From positions 1 through 6,224 of the forward strand of contig CAYVMN010000232.1 of assembly GCA_964452575.1 (NCBI GenBank): a stretch of 6,224 nucleotides of DNA. The letters run 5' to 3'. How positions within the stretch are numbered: the first letter of the stretch is position 1; the number at the start of each line of letters is the position of its first letter. Both the position numbers and the translations under genes were made by a program. The DNA comes from CAYVMN01 sp964452575 (GTDB lineage: Bacteria > Desulfobacterota > DSM-4660 > Desulfatiglandales > Desulfatiglandaceae). Below the pieces are notes generated by a model. It saw only the letters and a list, made by a program, of their open reading frames with translations. It did not search any database and was not told the origin of the DNA. This document shows positions 1-5,417 of this stretch, in pieces.

Positions 1-67
1 GGCGTTCCAGAGGCTGGGAAGAATTTGGGTTACGTCCTTTGGAAAAAAGACCCTCACGGTCCATCAT
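1..67 (-). CDS. 5' end of an unidentified divergent gene (partial)
   Basis: Reading the minus strand leftward from 67 there are two adjacent ATG codons (65-67 and 62-64), then an open frame to the window edge. It gives about 22 residues, starting MMDREGLFSKGRNPNSSQPL. A GAGGAG Shine-Dalgarno sequence (plus-strand CTCCTC at 72-77) lies 4 bases before the first ATG and 7 before the second, so the second ATG is the better-spaced start. The visible residues are polar, with no signal peptide or membrane segment. I do not recognise the family from so little sequence. The gene is divergent from the GcvT-SHMT gene and shares its upstream region. The evidence is the start signal and the open frame only, so the call is moderate. 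Confidence 0.5.
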   Translation of the reverse strand, partial: MMDREGLFSKGRNPNSSQPLER

Positions 68-147
68 TTTACTCCTCAGCGTTTTCAAAGCACTAAAGTG
101 TTACCGGCCTAGGAACTCGGGCATAGATGGAACTCCATTTTATTGAG

Positions 148-174
148 TTGACGAAGATCGGCGCGCCTGATAAT
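148..174 (+). promoter_or_regulatory. Candidate sigma70-type promoter for the GcvT-SHMT gene
   Basis: TTGACG at 148-153 matches the -35 consensus at five of six positions. GATAAT at 169-174 matches the -10 consensus at five of six. The spacing is only 15 bases, shorter than the usual 17, which lowers confidence. Transcription would begin near 181 and leave a leader of about 145 bases. The same TGATAATAG string recurs in the stronger promoter at 4094-4123. The left arm of the inverted repeat at 155-208 falls between the two elements. Confidence 0.35.
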
Positions 175-208
175 AGAAAAATCCGTAATTGTTCACGGGT
201 GCCGATCT
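155..208. repeat. 8-bp perfect inverted repeat with nested 6-bp hairpin
   Basis: AGATCGGC (155-162) is the exact reverse complement of GCCGATCT (201-208). Nested against the right arm, 181-186 pairs with 195-200 (six pairs, one G-T) around an 8-base loop. The left side keeps 18 unpaired bases (163-180) that contain the candidate -10 element. It could be a DNA operator with two half-sites flanking the promoter, or an RNA fold if transcription begins further upstream. No U-tract follows, so it is not a terminator. Confidence 0.5.
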
Positions 209-326
209 GAGGGTAGGCCATTGCCATGCGGCCGGGAAGTCCCTTGGGTCAGCCTCCAGCTTGGAGCGAAGCAGGCAGGTCCCCCAATCCCGTGGAGAGT
301 TACCAAATGTAATAAGGAGATGATTC

Positions 327-2978
327 ATGGGCGAATTGAAAAGAACCGTTTTTTACGACAGACACCTGGCCCTCGGCGCCAAGATGGTTGAATTTGGTGG
401 CTGGGAGATGCCGATATTTTATCCCACCGGAATCGTAGAGGAACATCTTGCCACCCGCAAGAGGGCCGGGCTCTTCGATGTATCGCATATGGGGAGATTC
501 ATCCTCAAAGGAAAAGGGGCACTCCGGTTTCTCCAGCATGTCTTGACCAATAACGCCGAGGCCTTGGATATTAGGGTGACGGGTGCCCAGTACACGATTA
601 TTCCAAATAAAACCGGCGGGGCTGTAGATGATGCCTACCTCTATCGTTTTGTCGAAAAGGAGTATTTGCTGGTGGTGAATGCCGCCAACCGTGAAAAAGA
701 CTGGAATCATTTCCAGGGCTTAATAAAGGGATTCGAGGATATGGAGTTGCTGGACCATTCCCAAGAGATAGCCATGCTTTCCCTTCAAGGCCCCAAGTCT
801 CGGGAGGTCATCGAAAGCGTCGTGGAATCCGGCCACCTCCCCGAGCCCACCAGAAACGCCGTAGGCATAGTCAAGATATCACGAGTTCCAGTCAGGGTCG
901 CACGCACCGGATATACCGGTGAACCCCTTTGTTTTGAGCTCTTTGCCAATAGGGCTGACGGCCCGATGCTCTGGGACAGACTCTTAGAGGAGGGTGCCAC
1001 CCCTGTTGGTCTGGGGGCAAGGGACACCCTTCGTCTGGAAGCGGGCCTGCCTCTATATGGGCATGAATTGGGGGAAGATCCAGAGGGAAAGGAAATCCCA
1101 ATAATGGCCTGCCCTTTGTCCAAGTTCGCAGTGAGCTTCTCTCCCCTCAAAGGGAATTTTGTAGGGAGGGAGGCCCTTGTCAAGCAGCACCAGGCCCTCA
1201 AGGGGATCATCTCAAGGGATTATTCACTTATCCATGAGCTCCCCCGGATGATTAGGTCCATCGCAGTGGCAGGCAGGGGCGTCGCCAGGGGGGGCGCCAG
1301 GGTCTTCAAGGACCAAAGGCATGTGGGTTACATCACTAGCGGTACAATGGTCCCCATGTGGACTGTTGAGGGAGAAGGGCTCGGTTCTGCCCAGACCGAT
1401 CGGCGTGACTTGCGATCCATTTGCCTGGGTTACCTGGATAGTGAGATCGTTGTGGATGAGAGGCTTGAAATAGAGATCCGGGGCAAGCGGGTCGATGCGG
1501 TTGTGGTCCCATATCACATTCGAACTGATGCACCTCCATATTGTAGGCCCATTGTCTTTGGTCGTGAGATTGGTGCTGAGGAGCTGCCATCCGGCAAGGT
1601 TCAGACCAAGGTACGGAGGCTCATGGAAAAGGGCATTGAAAACACCACCTGGCGGCAGAGGCAGTGCATCAACCTCATTCCATCTGAGATGACCATCTCT
1701 CCCATGACCAGACTGCTCTCTGTCATGGACCCGGCCTTTCGCTACGCCGAGCACAAGAAGTCAAAGGCATTCTATGATGCCAAGATCTTCTACTACCAGG
1801 GCACCGGTTTTATCAACGAGGTAGAGAGGATGCTGGACGCTGAGATGAGGGAGTTCCTTGGCTGCGAGAATGTGGAGACGCGCCTCATCAGTGGACAGAT
1901 GGCCAATACCGCCGTCTTTAGTGCCATGGTGGACTACATAAACCGCGCCGATACAAAACAGGAGCCGCGCAGGATTCGTCAGGTGATGAATAACCATATC
2001 GGCAAGGGTGGGCACCTGAGCGCCCAGCCCATGGGGGCACTCAAGGACTTTGTGGCCCGTGATCCCCGTACAGAGCGGCCAGCCGTGACTAATTTCCCGG
2101 TCCTGGCCGATAATCCATACAAGATCGATGTCCCTGCTGCTCTAAGACTAATTGATGAATATCGACCTGAATTGATCATATTTGGTAAGAGTATGGTCAT
2201 CCACAGGGAGCCGGTGGCCGAAATCCGCGGGTTCTTGGAGGATCAGGAGATAGATGCAGTGGTAATGTACGACATGGCCCATGTCCTGGGGCTTATTGGT
2301 CCCCATTTTCAGCAACCATTTACCGAAGGGGCAGACCTGGTCACAGGGTCGACCCATAAGACCTTTTTTGGTACCCAGCGCGGCGTTGTAGGGAGTTCTT
2401 TTCAAGAGGGAGAGGAGCGTTACGAGCTCTGGGAGGCGGTGGTCCGGAGGACCTTTCCCGGGGCGGTATCCAACCACCATCTAGGGACACTCCTCGGACT
2501 CCTTATGGCCGCGTACGAGATGAATCACTTCAGGGATGGGTACCAGTCCAAGGTCATTTCCAACGCAAAGGTCTTTGGCCGGGCCCTGAAGGACTGCGGT
2601 CTGAATGTGGCCGGCGACCCGGAGATCGACTTCACAGAGACCCACCAGGTGGTGGTGGAGGTGGGGTATGGCCTCGGGCCTGAGATCGCCGGTCGACTGG
2701 AGGCCAACAATATCATTTGCAACTACCAGGCAAGCCCAAGGGAAGAGGGGTTTACTGCCGCCGGGGCCTTGAGGATGGGTGTATCTGAGATGACTCGCTT
2801 TGGCATGGGAGGTGATGACTTCCGGGTCCTGGCCGAGCTCATTCGTGACGTTGTCACAAAAAATGCCAATGTGATTGAAAAGGTCACGGCCCTCAGGGAA
2901 CGGTTCACTGACCTGCAATACTGCTTCCGGGGCGAGGACTACTCGCGTTTGATCGAGGGGCTCCATCGGCTCATCTAG
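327..2978 (+). CDS. gcvT/glyA: Glycine cleavage T-protein (GcvT) fused to serine hydroxymethyltransferase-like domain
   Basis: The 883-residue protein carries two complete enzymes. Residues 1-400 are GcvT, which moves the aminomethyl carbon from H-protein to tetrahydrofolate, giving 5,10-methylene-THF and ammonia. Seen are AGLFDVSHMG (47-56), the catalytic-type Asp pair GGAVDDAYLYR (97-107), SLQGPKS (152-158), RTGYTGE (193-199), GARDTLRLEAGLPLYGHEL (230-248) and a C-terminal barrel ending near VVVPYH (392-397). After a linker of about 35 residues, 435-883 is a fold-type I PLP enzyme of the SHMT family. It shows LIPSEMTIS (450-458, catalytic-type Glu454), SGQMAN (522-527), GGHLS (561-565), YDMAHVLGLIG (648-658), the PLP lysine Lys678 in TGSTHKTFFG, and Arg816 in LRMGVSEMTRFGMG. 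Single GcvT proteins are about 360-400 residues and SHMTs about 415-430, so neither half is truncated. The ATG at 327 has AAGGAGA six bases upstream. The fusion is certain from the open frame; SHMT substrate specificity is less sure because some motifs diverge. Confidence 0.93.
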   Translation: MGELKRTVFYDRHLALGAKMVEFGGWEMPIFYPTGIVEEHLATRKRAGLFDVSHMGRFILKGKGALRFLQHVLTNNAEALDIRVTGAQYTIIPNKTGGAVDDAYLYRFVEKEYLLVVNAANREKDWNHFQGLIKGFEDMELLDHSQEIAMLSLQGPKSREVIESVVESGHLPEPTRNAVGIVKISRVPVRVARTGYTGEPLCFELFANRADGPMLWDRLLEEGATPVGLGARDTLRLEAGLPLYGHELGEDPEGKEIPIMACPLSKFAVSFSPLKGNFVGREALVKQHQALKGIISRDYSLIHELPRMIRSIAVAGRGVARGGARVFKDQRHVGYITSGTMVPMWTVEGEGLGSAQTDRRDLRSICLGYLDSEIVVDERLEIEIRGKRVDAVVVPYHIRTDAPPYCRPIVFGREIGAEELPSGKVQTKVRRLMEKGIENTTWRQRQCINLIPSEMTISPMTRLLSVMDPAFRYAEHKKSKAFYDAKIFYYQGTGFINEVERMLDAEMREFLGCENVETRLISGQMANTAVFSAMVDYINRADTKQEPRRIRQVMNNHIGKGGHLSAQPMGALKDFVARDPRTERPAVTNFPVLADNPYKIDVPAALRLIDEYRPELIIFGKSMVIHREPVAEIRGFLEDQEIDAVVMYDMAHVLGLIGPHFQQPFTEGADLVTGSTHKTFFGTQRGVVGSSFQEGEERYELWEAVVRRTFPGAVSNHHLGTLLGLLMAAYEMNHFRDGYQSKVISNAKVFGRALKDCGLNVAGDPEIDFTETHQVVVEVGYGLGPEIAGRLEANNIICNYQASPREEGFTAAGALRMGVSEMTRFGMGGDDFRVLAELIRDVVTKNANVIEKVTALRERFTDLQYCFRGEDYSRLIEGLHRLI
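1615..1625 (+). promoter_or_regulatory. Possible internal ribosome binding site and start for the SHMT half
   Basis: Inside the fused gene, GGAGG (1615-1619) lies 3 bases before an in-frame ATG (1623-1625, Met433). This falls exactly at the junction between the linker and the SHMT domain. Initiation here would give a free 451-residue SHMT-like protein of near-normal family length. The spacing is shorter than optimal, so the site may be weak, a relic of two formerly separate genes, or chance. Confidence 0.3.
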
Positions 2979-3014
2979 CACCTCGCAACCCGGAGGTCAA
3001 AGAGCTAACTTCTT

Positions 3015-3073
3015 GGGTTCAGGATTAAAAGGTTCAGGGCTTAAGGCAACCTTGAACGGTGAATTCTGAACCC
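3015..3073. repeat. Two-tier inverted repeat built from GGTTCAGG/CCTTGAAC words
   Basis: The outer arms 3015-3026 and 3062-3073 pair over 12 bp with one G-T. The inner arms 3032-3039 and 3050-3057 pair over 8 bp with one G-T, around a 10-base loop. The left half also holds a direct repeat (GGTTCAGGATTAA then GGTTCAGGGCTTAA, from 3016 and 3031), and related GTGAACGG words continue to 3081. The element fills most of the 129-base gap between the GcvT-SHMT gene and the flavoprotein gene. No run of T follows, so it is not a classical terminator. It may be a mobile-type intergenic repeat, an mRNA-stabilising hairpin or an attenuator. Confidence 0.7.
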
Positions 3074-3107
3074 GTGAACGGCAACGAATAGAGATCGGAG
3101 GTCATCT

Positions 3108-4073
3108 ATGTTTCGGACAAAGGTCACTGAGATGTTAGGTATCAGGTACCCCATCGTCGGGGGAACCATGATGTGGATCACCAATCCGGAGTTCACGGCA
3201 GCGATCTCCAATGCGGGGGGGCTGGGTATACTCGCTTCGGCCATATACCAGAGCAAAGAGGCCTTTGCCGAGGCAATCGACAAGACCTTTGAGCTCACCG
3301 AAGGGCCTTTCGCCGTCAACCTTAACCTCTTCCCGATGATGCGTCCCATTGACAACAATGAATACCTCGATGTCATCTTAGACAAAGGAGTAAAGATTGT
3401 AGAGACCTCAGGACACTCTGCCCCCGAGGAGCTGTGTAAACGCTTTAAAGAGGGGGGTCTGATTTGGATCCATAAGTGCGTAGGTGTTAGGTATGCCCTG
3501 AAGGTACAGGATATGGGGGCGGATATCATAACCGTGGTAGGGTATGAAAATGGTGGAGCCACCGGAAAGCTGGATGTCGGGACCCTTGTGCTGGTACCTA
3601 GGGTTGTGGAGAGCGTCCGACTCCCTGTAATAGGGGGTGGGGGCGTATCCGACGGAAGGGGGCTTCTTGCTGTCTTGGCCCTTGGGGCCCAGGGGGTTAT
3701 TATCGGAACCCGCCTGCTGGCTACGCAAGAGGCCCCGATTCACGAAAACCTGAAAAAGGCCCTGGTTCAGGCAAGCGAACTGGATACCATGCTTGTAATG
3801 CGTTCTATCGGGGCCACTCACAGGGTGTGGGTCAATTCGGCTGCCAGAAAGGTGGGGGAGTTGGAGGCAGGCCAGGCAGGCCTGGAGGAGATCTTGAAGA
3901 TCGCTTCCGGCCAGAACGCCAAGAGGATGTATAGGGAGGGAGATCTGGATGTGGGGATTGTATCCTGCGGGCAGGGCATAGGCATGGCCCATGACATACC
4001 CACAGTTAAGGATCTATTTGGCCGTATCATGGACGAGGCCACCGGAATTGCCAAAAAACTGTCTTCAAACTAG
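3108..4073 (+). CDS. Nitronate monooxygenase / FabK-family FMN flavoprotein, atypical active site
   Basis: This 321-residue TIM-barrel flavoprotein belongs to the 2-nitropropane dioxygenase family, which includes nitronate monooxygenases and the enoyl-ACP reductase FabK. Seen are LGIRYPIVGGTMMWITNPEF (10-29) and SNAGGLGILAS (34-44) at the N-terminus. The FMN-phosphate loop is PVIGGGGVSDGRG (173-185), followed by GVIIGTRLLATQEAPIH (196-212) and VSCGQGIGMAHDIPTVKDL (285-303). The central motif, usually GxEAGGHxG, reads GYENGGATG (145-153), so Ala151 replaces the histidine important in nitronate monooxygenase and FabK. Oxidation of nitronates by the standard mechanism is therefore doubtful, and the substrate is unknown. 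No signal peptide is present, so it should be cytoplasmic. The ATG at 3108 has GGAGG (3097-3101) six bases upstream. It lies 129 bases after the GcvT-SHMT gene with no clear terminator between, so co-transcription is possible. Confidence 0.85.
   Translation: MFRTKVTEMLGIRYPIVGGTMMWITNPEFTAAISNAGGLGILASAIYQSKEAFAEAIDKTFELTEGPFAVNLNLFPMMRPIDNNEYLDVILDKGVKIVETSGHSAPEELCKRFKEGGLIWIHKCVGVRYALKVQDMGADIITVVGYENGGATGKLDVGTLVLVPRVVESVRLPVIGGGGVSDGRGLLAVLALGAQGVIIGTRLLATQEAPIHENLKKALVQASELDTMLVMRSIGATHRVWVNSAARKVGELEAGQAGLEEILKIASGQNAKRMYREGDLDVGIVSCGQGIGMAHDIPTVKDLFGRIMDEATGIAKKLSSN
3865..3882 (+). repeat. 9-bp perfect tandem duplication inside the flavoprotein gene
   Basis: AGGCAGGCC occurs twice head to tail, encoding part of the LEAGQAGLEE stretch (residues 251-260). 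Nine bases keep the frame. It looks like a small slippage-type duplication in a helical surface segment and probably has no function of its own. Confidence 0.6.
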
Positions 4074-4093
4074 AACTCCAACCCCATGTTGGC

Positions 4094-4123
4094 TTGACAA
4101 ATTAGGCAATTGAAACGTATGAT
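4094..4123 (+). promoter_or_regulatory. Strong sigma70-type promoter for the small exported protein
   Basis: A perfect -35 TTGACA (4094-4099) is separated by 18 bases from TATGAT (4118-4123), five of six matches to the -10 consensus. This is the best promoter in the window. Transcription would start near 4130, leaving a 5' leader of about 118 bases. The promoter begins 21 bases after the flavoprotein stop codon, so the downstream gene is probably expressed independently of the upstream genes. Confidence 0.75.
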
Positions 4124-4130
4124 AATAGGA

Positions 4131-4247
4131 GTTAGGGGTCAACGTATCTTACAAGGTGGATCGGCCTTCAGGCCTTCCAGATGGATGACATAAGGTTTCG
4201 GGAAAGGGTTTGCATCTGAAAAACCAATTTCAAGGAGGAGGGATATC
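4131..4247 (+). other. Untranslated leader of the small exported protein
   Basis: The presumed leader contains a GGCC-TTCA-GGCC mini-hairpin (4163-4174), whose GGCCTTC word is immediately repeated. A 5-bp hairpin (4207-4211 with 4221-4225) ends 7 bases before the AAGGAGG ribosome binding site (4232-4238). These folds are weak. I recognise no riboswitch or small-RNA consensus and no small open frame with its own ribosome binding site. Confidence 0.35.
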
Positions 4248-4571
4248 ATGAAAAGACACAAAATCTGGTTTCTCTGTATCTTGGCGTTGGGTCTATTCTC
4301 GTTTAGCCTCCAGGGGGTGGCAGCGGATAAGACTTATGTTATGAGTGGAAAGATAACCGCAATCGGCCTAGATGAAAAAATCGCGGTCATTGATGTTCCC
4401 GTGAAGAAGGGAGTTATGTTTACTGTAGCTGGCCCCGTGGCAGGCGATGCCAAACTAGAGAAGGGTGGGAAGGCCGTTACCCTTTCGGATTTCAAGGTGG
4501 GCGAGTGGGTTACAGTCAAGTGGAAAGCGACTTCCTGGGGGCATGTTATAAAATCCCTCAGTGCCAAATAA
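4248..4571 (+). CDS. Small exported beta-rich protein of unknown function
   Basis: The 107-residue protein begins with a clear Sec signal peptide: basic MKRHK, a hydrophobic core at 6-22 and a probable cleavage after GVAA (residue 26). This leaves a mature domain of about 81 residues. Cys10 lies within the hydrophobic core without a lipobox, so a lipoprotein is unlikely. The mature part alternates short strands and turns, with SGKITAIGLDEKIAVIDV (33-50) and a late LSDFKVGEWVTVKWK (79-93). That layout resembles small OB-like or DUF5666-type periplasmic domains, but the resemblance is by pattern only. It has a strong ribosome binding site and its own promoter. It faces the gamma-glutamyl hydrolase gene tail to tail, and nothing in the context reveals its role. 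Confidence 0.8.
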   Translation: MKRHKIWFLCILALGLFSFSLQGVAADKTYVMSGKITAIGLDEKIAVIDVPVKKGVMFTVAGPVAGDAKLEKGGKAVTLSDFKVGEWVTVKWKATSWGHVIKSLSAK

Positions 4572-4574
4572 CAG

Positions 4575-4616
4575 GTCCTTGCCCCGAGCAGTGCAAGGTC
4601 TTCTCGGGGGCCGGAC
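4575..4616. terminator. Hairpin between convergent genes, possible bidirectional terminator
   Basis: CCCCGAG (4582-4588) pairs perfectly with CTCGGGG (4603-4609). Outer GTCC/GGAC arms (4575-4578 with 4613-4616) can extend the stem. An alternative CCTTGC/GCAAGG stem (4577-4582 with 4593-4598) excludes the main fold. The structure fills the 46-base gap between two convergent stop codons. A U-tract is missing on both strands, so efficient intrinsic termination is not assured. Confidence 0.45.
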
Positions 4617-4617
4617 A

Positions 4618-5253
4618 CTAAGATCTCTCGGGGAATAAGGGCCCGGGTGTGGAATGGTGATCCGACAGCGAACTCCTAACGGCATTGACGAATTCCCGAA
4701 AGAGTCGTGTCGTAATATTTCTCTTTGTTCGGGAAAGATCTCTGAACATGAGGAGTCGAAGTCCCATCGAGATCTCAAGCTGTACACCCCTTTCCAGGCG
4801 GCTTCGATTGCAGATATTGAGTGGATCCATTCCGGGGTAGTTCGAATTTTCTTGCACCCAGAATCTGGCCTCTAGAAGGGCGTTTGTTATCTTGTCTTTG
4901 AGTATCGTGTCCCGGCCCCCAATGTAGACCACGCTTTCCTTCTCGATACAGCCGTGGAGGGCCACGATTGAGGTGGAATCCTCTGCTATGCTGACGCCTA
5001 ACGGTTCATCGAAGAGGGTACTGGTTATGTGTAAATCAAAGCTACCCTTTTGCTTTAGCCCTTCAAAGCTATAAAAGCTATGCTCATCACCTGCAATTCT
5101 TTCAGCTATCTCCGACGTCCCAGGCTCAATGCCTCCACCATGAGGCGCCATCACTGCAATTCCCGACACCCCTCGCCTAAAAAGGATTTGATAGTCCCTC
5201 CCCTCTTTCTCGCCTTCCCTTAATTCTTTGTAATTATTATATTTTTCCTTCAA
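4618..5253 (-). CDS. Poly-gamma-glutamate hydrolase family protein (PghP/YjqB-like)
   Basis: The protein (211 residues from the chosen start) matches the zinc-dependent poly-gamma-glutamate hydrolase family, known from Bacillus phage enzymes that cleave gamma-linked glutamate capsules. Family hallmarks are YNNYKEL (5-11), APHGGGIEPGTSEIA (36-50), the FEG segment (63-65), LHITSTLFDEP (74-84), ALHG (99-102), VYIGGRD (109-115), NICNR (146-150) and GVQLEISMGLR (156-166). His38, Glu43, His100 and Glu160 are the likely metal or catalytic residues by family pattern. The frame stays open to a TTG at 5391, but that extra 46-residue stretch resembles nothing in the family. I therefore chose the TTG at 5253, which has AGGAG five bases upstream and starts just before the conserved YNNYKEL. 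No signal peptide is then present, so it would act in the cytoplasm. No phage genes surround it, and its physiological substrate is unknown. Confidence 0.85.
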   Translation of the reverse strand: MKEKYNNYKELREGEKEGRDYQILFRRGVSGIAVMAPHGGGIEPGTSEIAERIAGDEHSFYSFEGLKQKGSFDLHITSTLFDEPLGVSIAEDSTSIVALHGCIEKESVVYIGGRDTILKDKITNALLEARFWVQENSNYPGMDPLNICNRSRLERGVQLEISMGLRLLMFRDLSRTKRNITTRLFREFVNAVRSSLSDHHSTPGPLFPERS

Positions 5254-5417
5254 TGCCACTCCTGATATTGAAAAGGTCCCGGCCCAGGTGATGCTCGGCC
5301 GTGGCGAAATCGGAGCGGGTGTTACCGATATCAAAATATGAGAGACAATACAATGCTTAAATGACCTCCAAGATTCATCATTGACACGCAAAAACAGTTC
5401 CCTTAAGCTCCTGATCC
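5254..5417. other. Divergent intergenic region
   Basis: These 164 bases separate the hydrolase start from the MetH-reactivation gene start and are AT-richer than the flanking genes. On the plus strand TACAAT (5349-5354) is a good -10 candidate (five of six), but no good -35 stands at the right distance. I found no convincing minus-strand promoter, palindrome or RNA element. Confidence 0.4.
5259..5263 (-). promoter_or_regulatory. Ribosome binding site that sets the TTG start of the hydrolase
   Basis: On the minus strand AGGAG lies 5 bases before the TTG at 5253-5251. The nearby in-frame GTG (5259-5257) overlaps this site and would have no room for it. The upstream TTG at 5391 has no comparable site. 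This supports the shorter protein. Confidence 0.6.

Larger units (their letters stand above)
68..326. other. Divergent intergenic region / leader of the GcvT-SHMT gene
   Basis: I see no convincing gene here. The 259 bases separate two divergent start codons and are rich in dyad symmetry. There is a 14-base imperfect palindrome at 89-102 (CACT/AGTG core), close upstream of the minus-strand gene. A 5-bp hairpin (131-135 with 145-149) and a larger inverted repeat (155-208) follow. Short hairpins are also possible at 216-233 (GGCC/GGCC) and 254-266 (CTCCA/TGGAG). The plus-strand gene has an AAGGAGA ribosome binding site at 314-320, 6 bases before its ATG. The 3' half of the leader is GC-rich and could fold, but I could not match it to a glycine, THF, cobalamin or SAM riboswitch consensus. 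Confidence 0.6.

Noticed and set aside
231..290. B12-box-like and SRP-RNA-like words in the leader (GGCAGGTC, GGTCAGCC, GAAGCAGG).
   Set aside because: Only short words match. The cobalamin riboswitch core and the SRP GGAA tetraloop hairpin are not present in the right order, so neither RNA is called.
140..328. A 62-codon open frame on the minus strand in the leader.
   Set aside because: Its product resembles no family I know, it begins over the start of the fused gene, and it has no ribosome binding site; it is a chance frame.
2980..2997. ACCTC/GAGGT hairpin just after the fused gene as a terminator.
   Set aside because: It is a 5-bp stem with an 8-base loop and no T-run, too weak to call.
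3408..3992. A 194-codon minus-strand open frame opposite the flavoprotein gene.
   Set aside because: The plus-strand frame carries all family motifs. The antisense frame is an effect of GC-rich codon use, as are the long antisense frames opposite the fused gene.
4078..4092. CCAAC/GTTGG hairpin after the flavoprotein gene as a terminator.
   Set aside because: The stem is only 5 bp, no T-run follows, and the next bases form a -35 element.
4654..4875. A 73-codon plus-strand open frame opposite the hydrolase gene.
   Set aside because: It lies entirely within the well-supported minus-strand hydrolase, lacks a ribosome binding site and shows no motif.
5254..5391. A 46-residue N-terminal extension of the hydrolase from a TTG at 5391.
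   Set aside because: The extension has no family similarity and no ribosome binding site, while the TTG at 5253 has a well-placed AGGAG and begins next to the first conserved motif.
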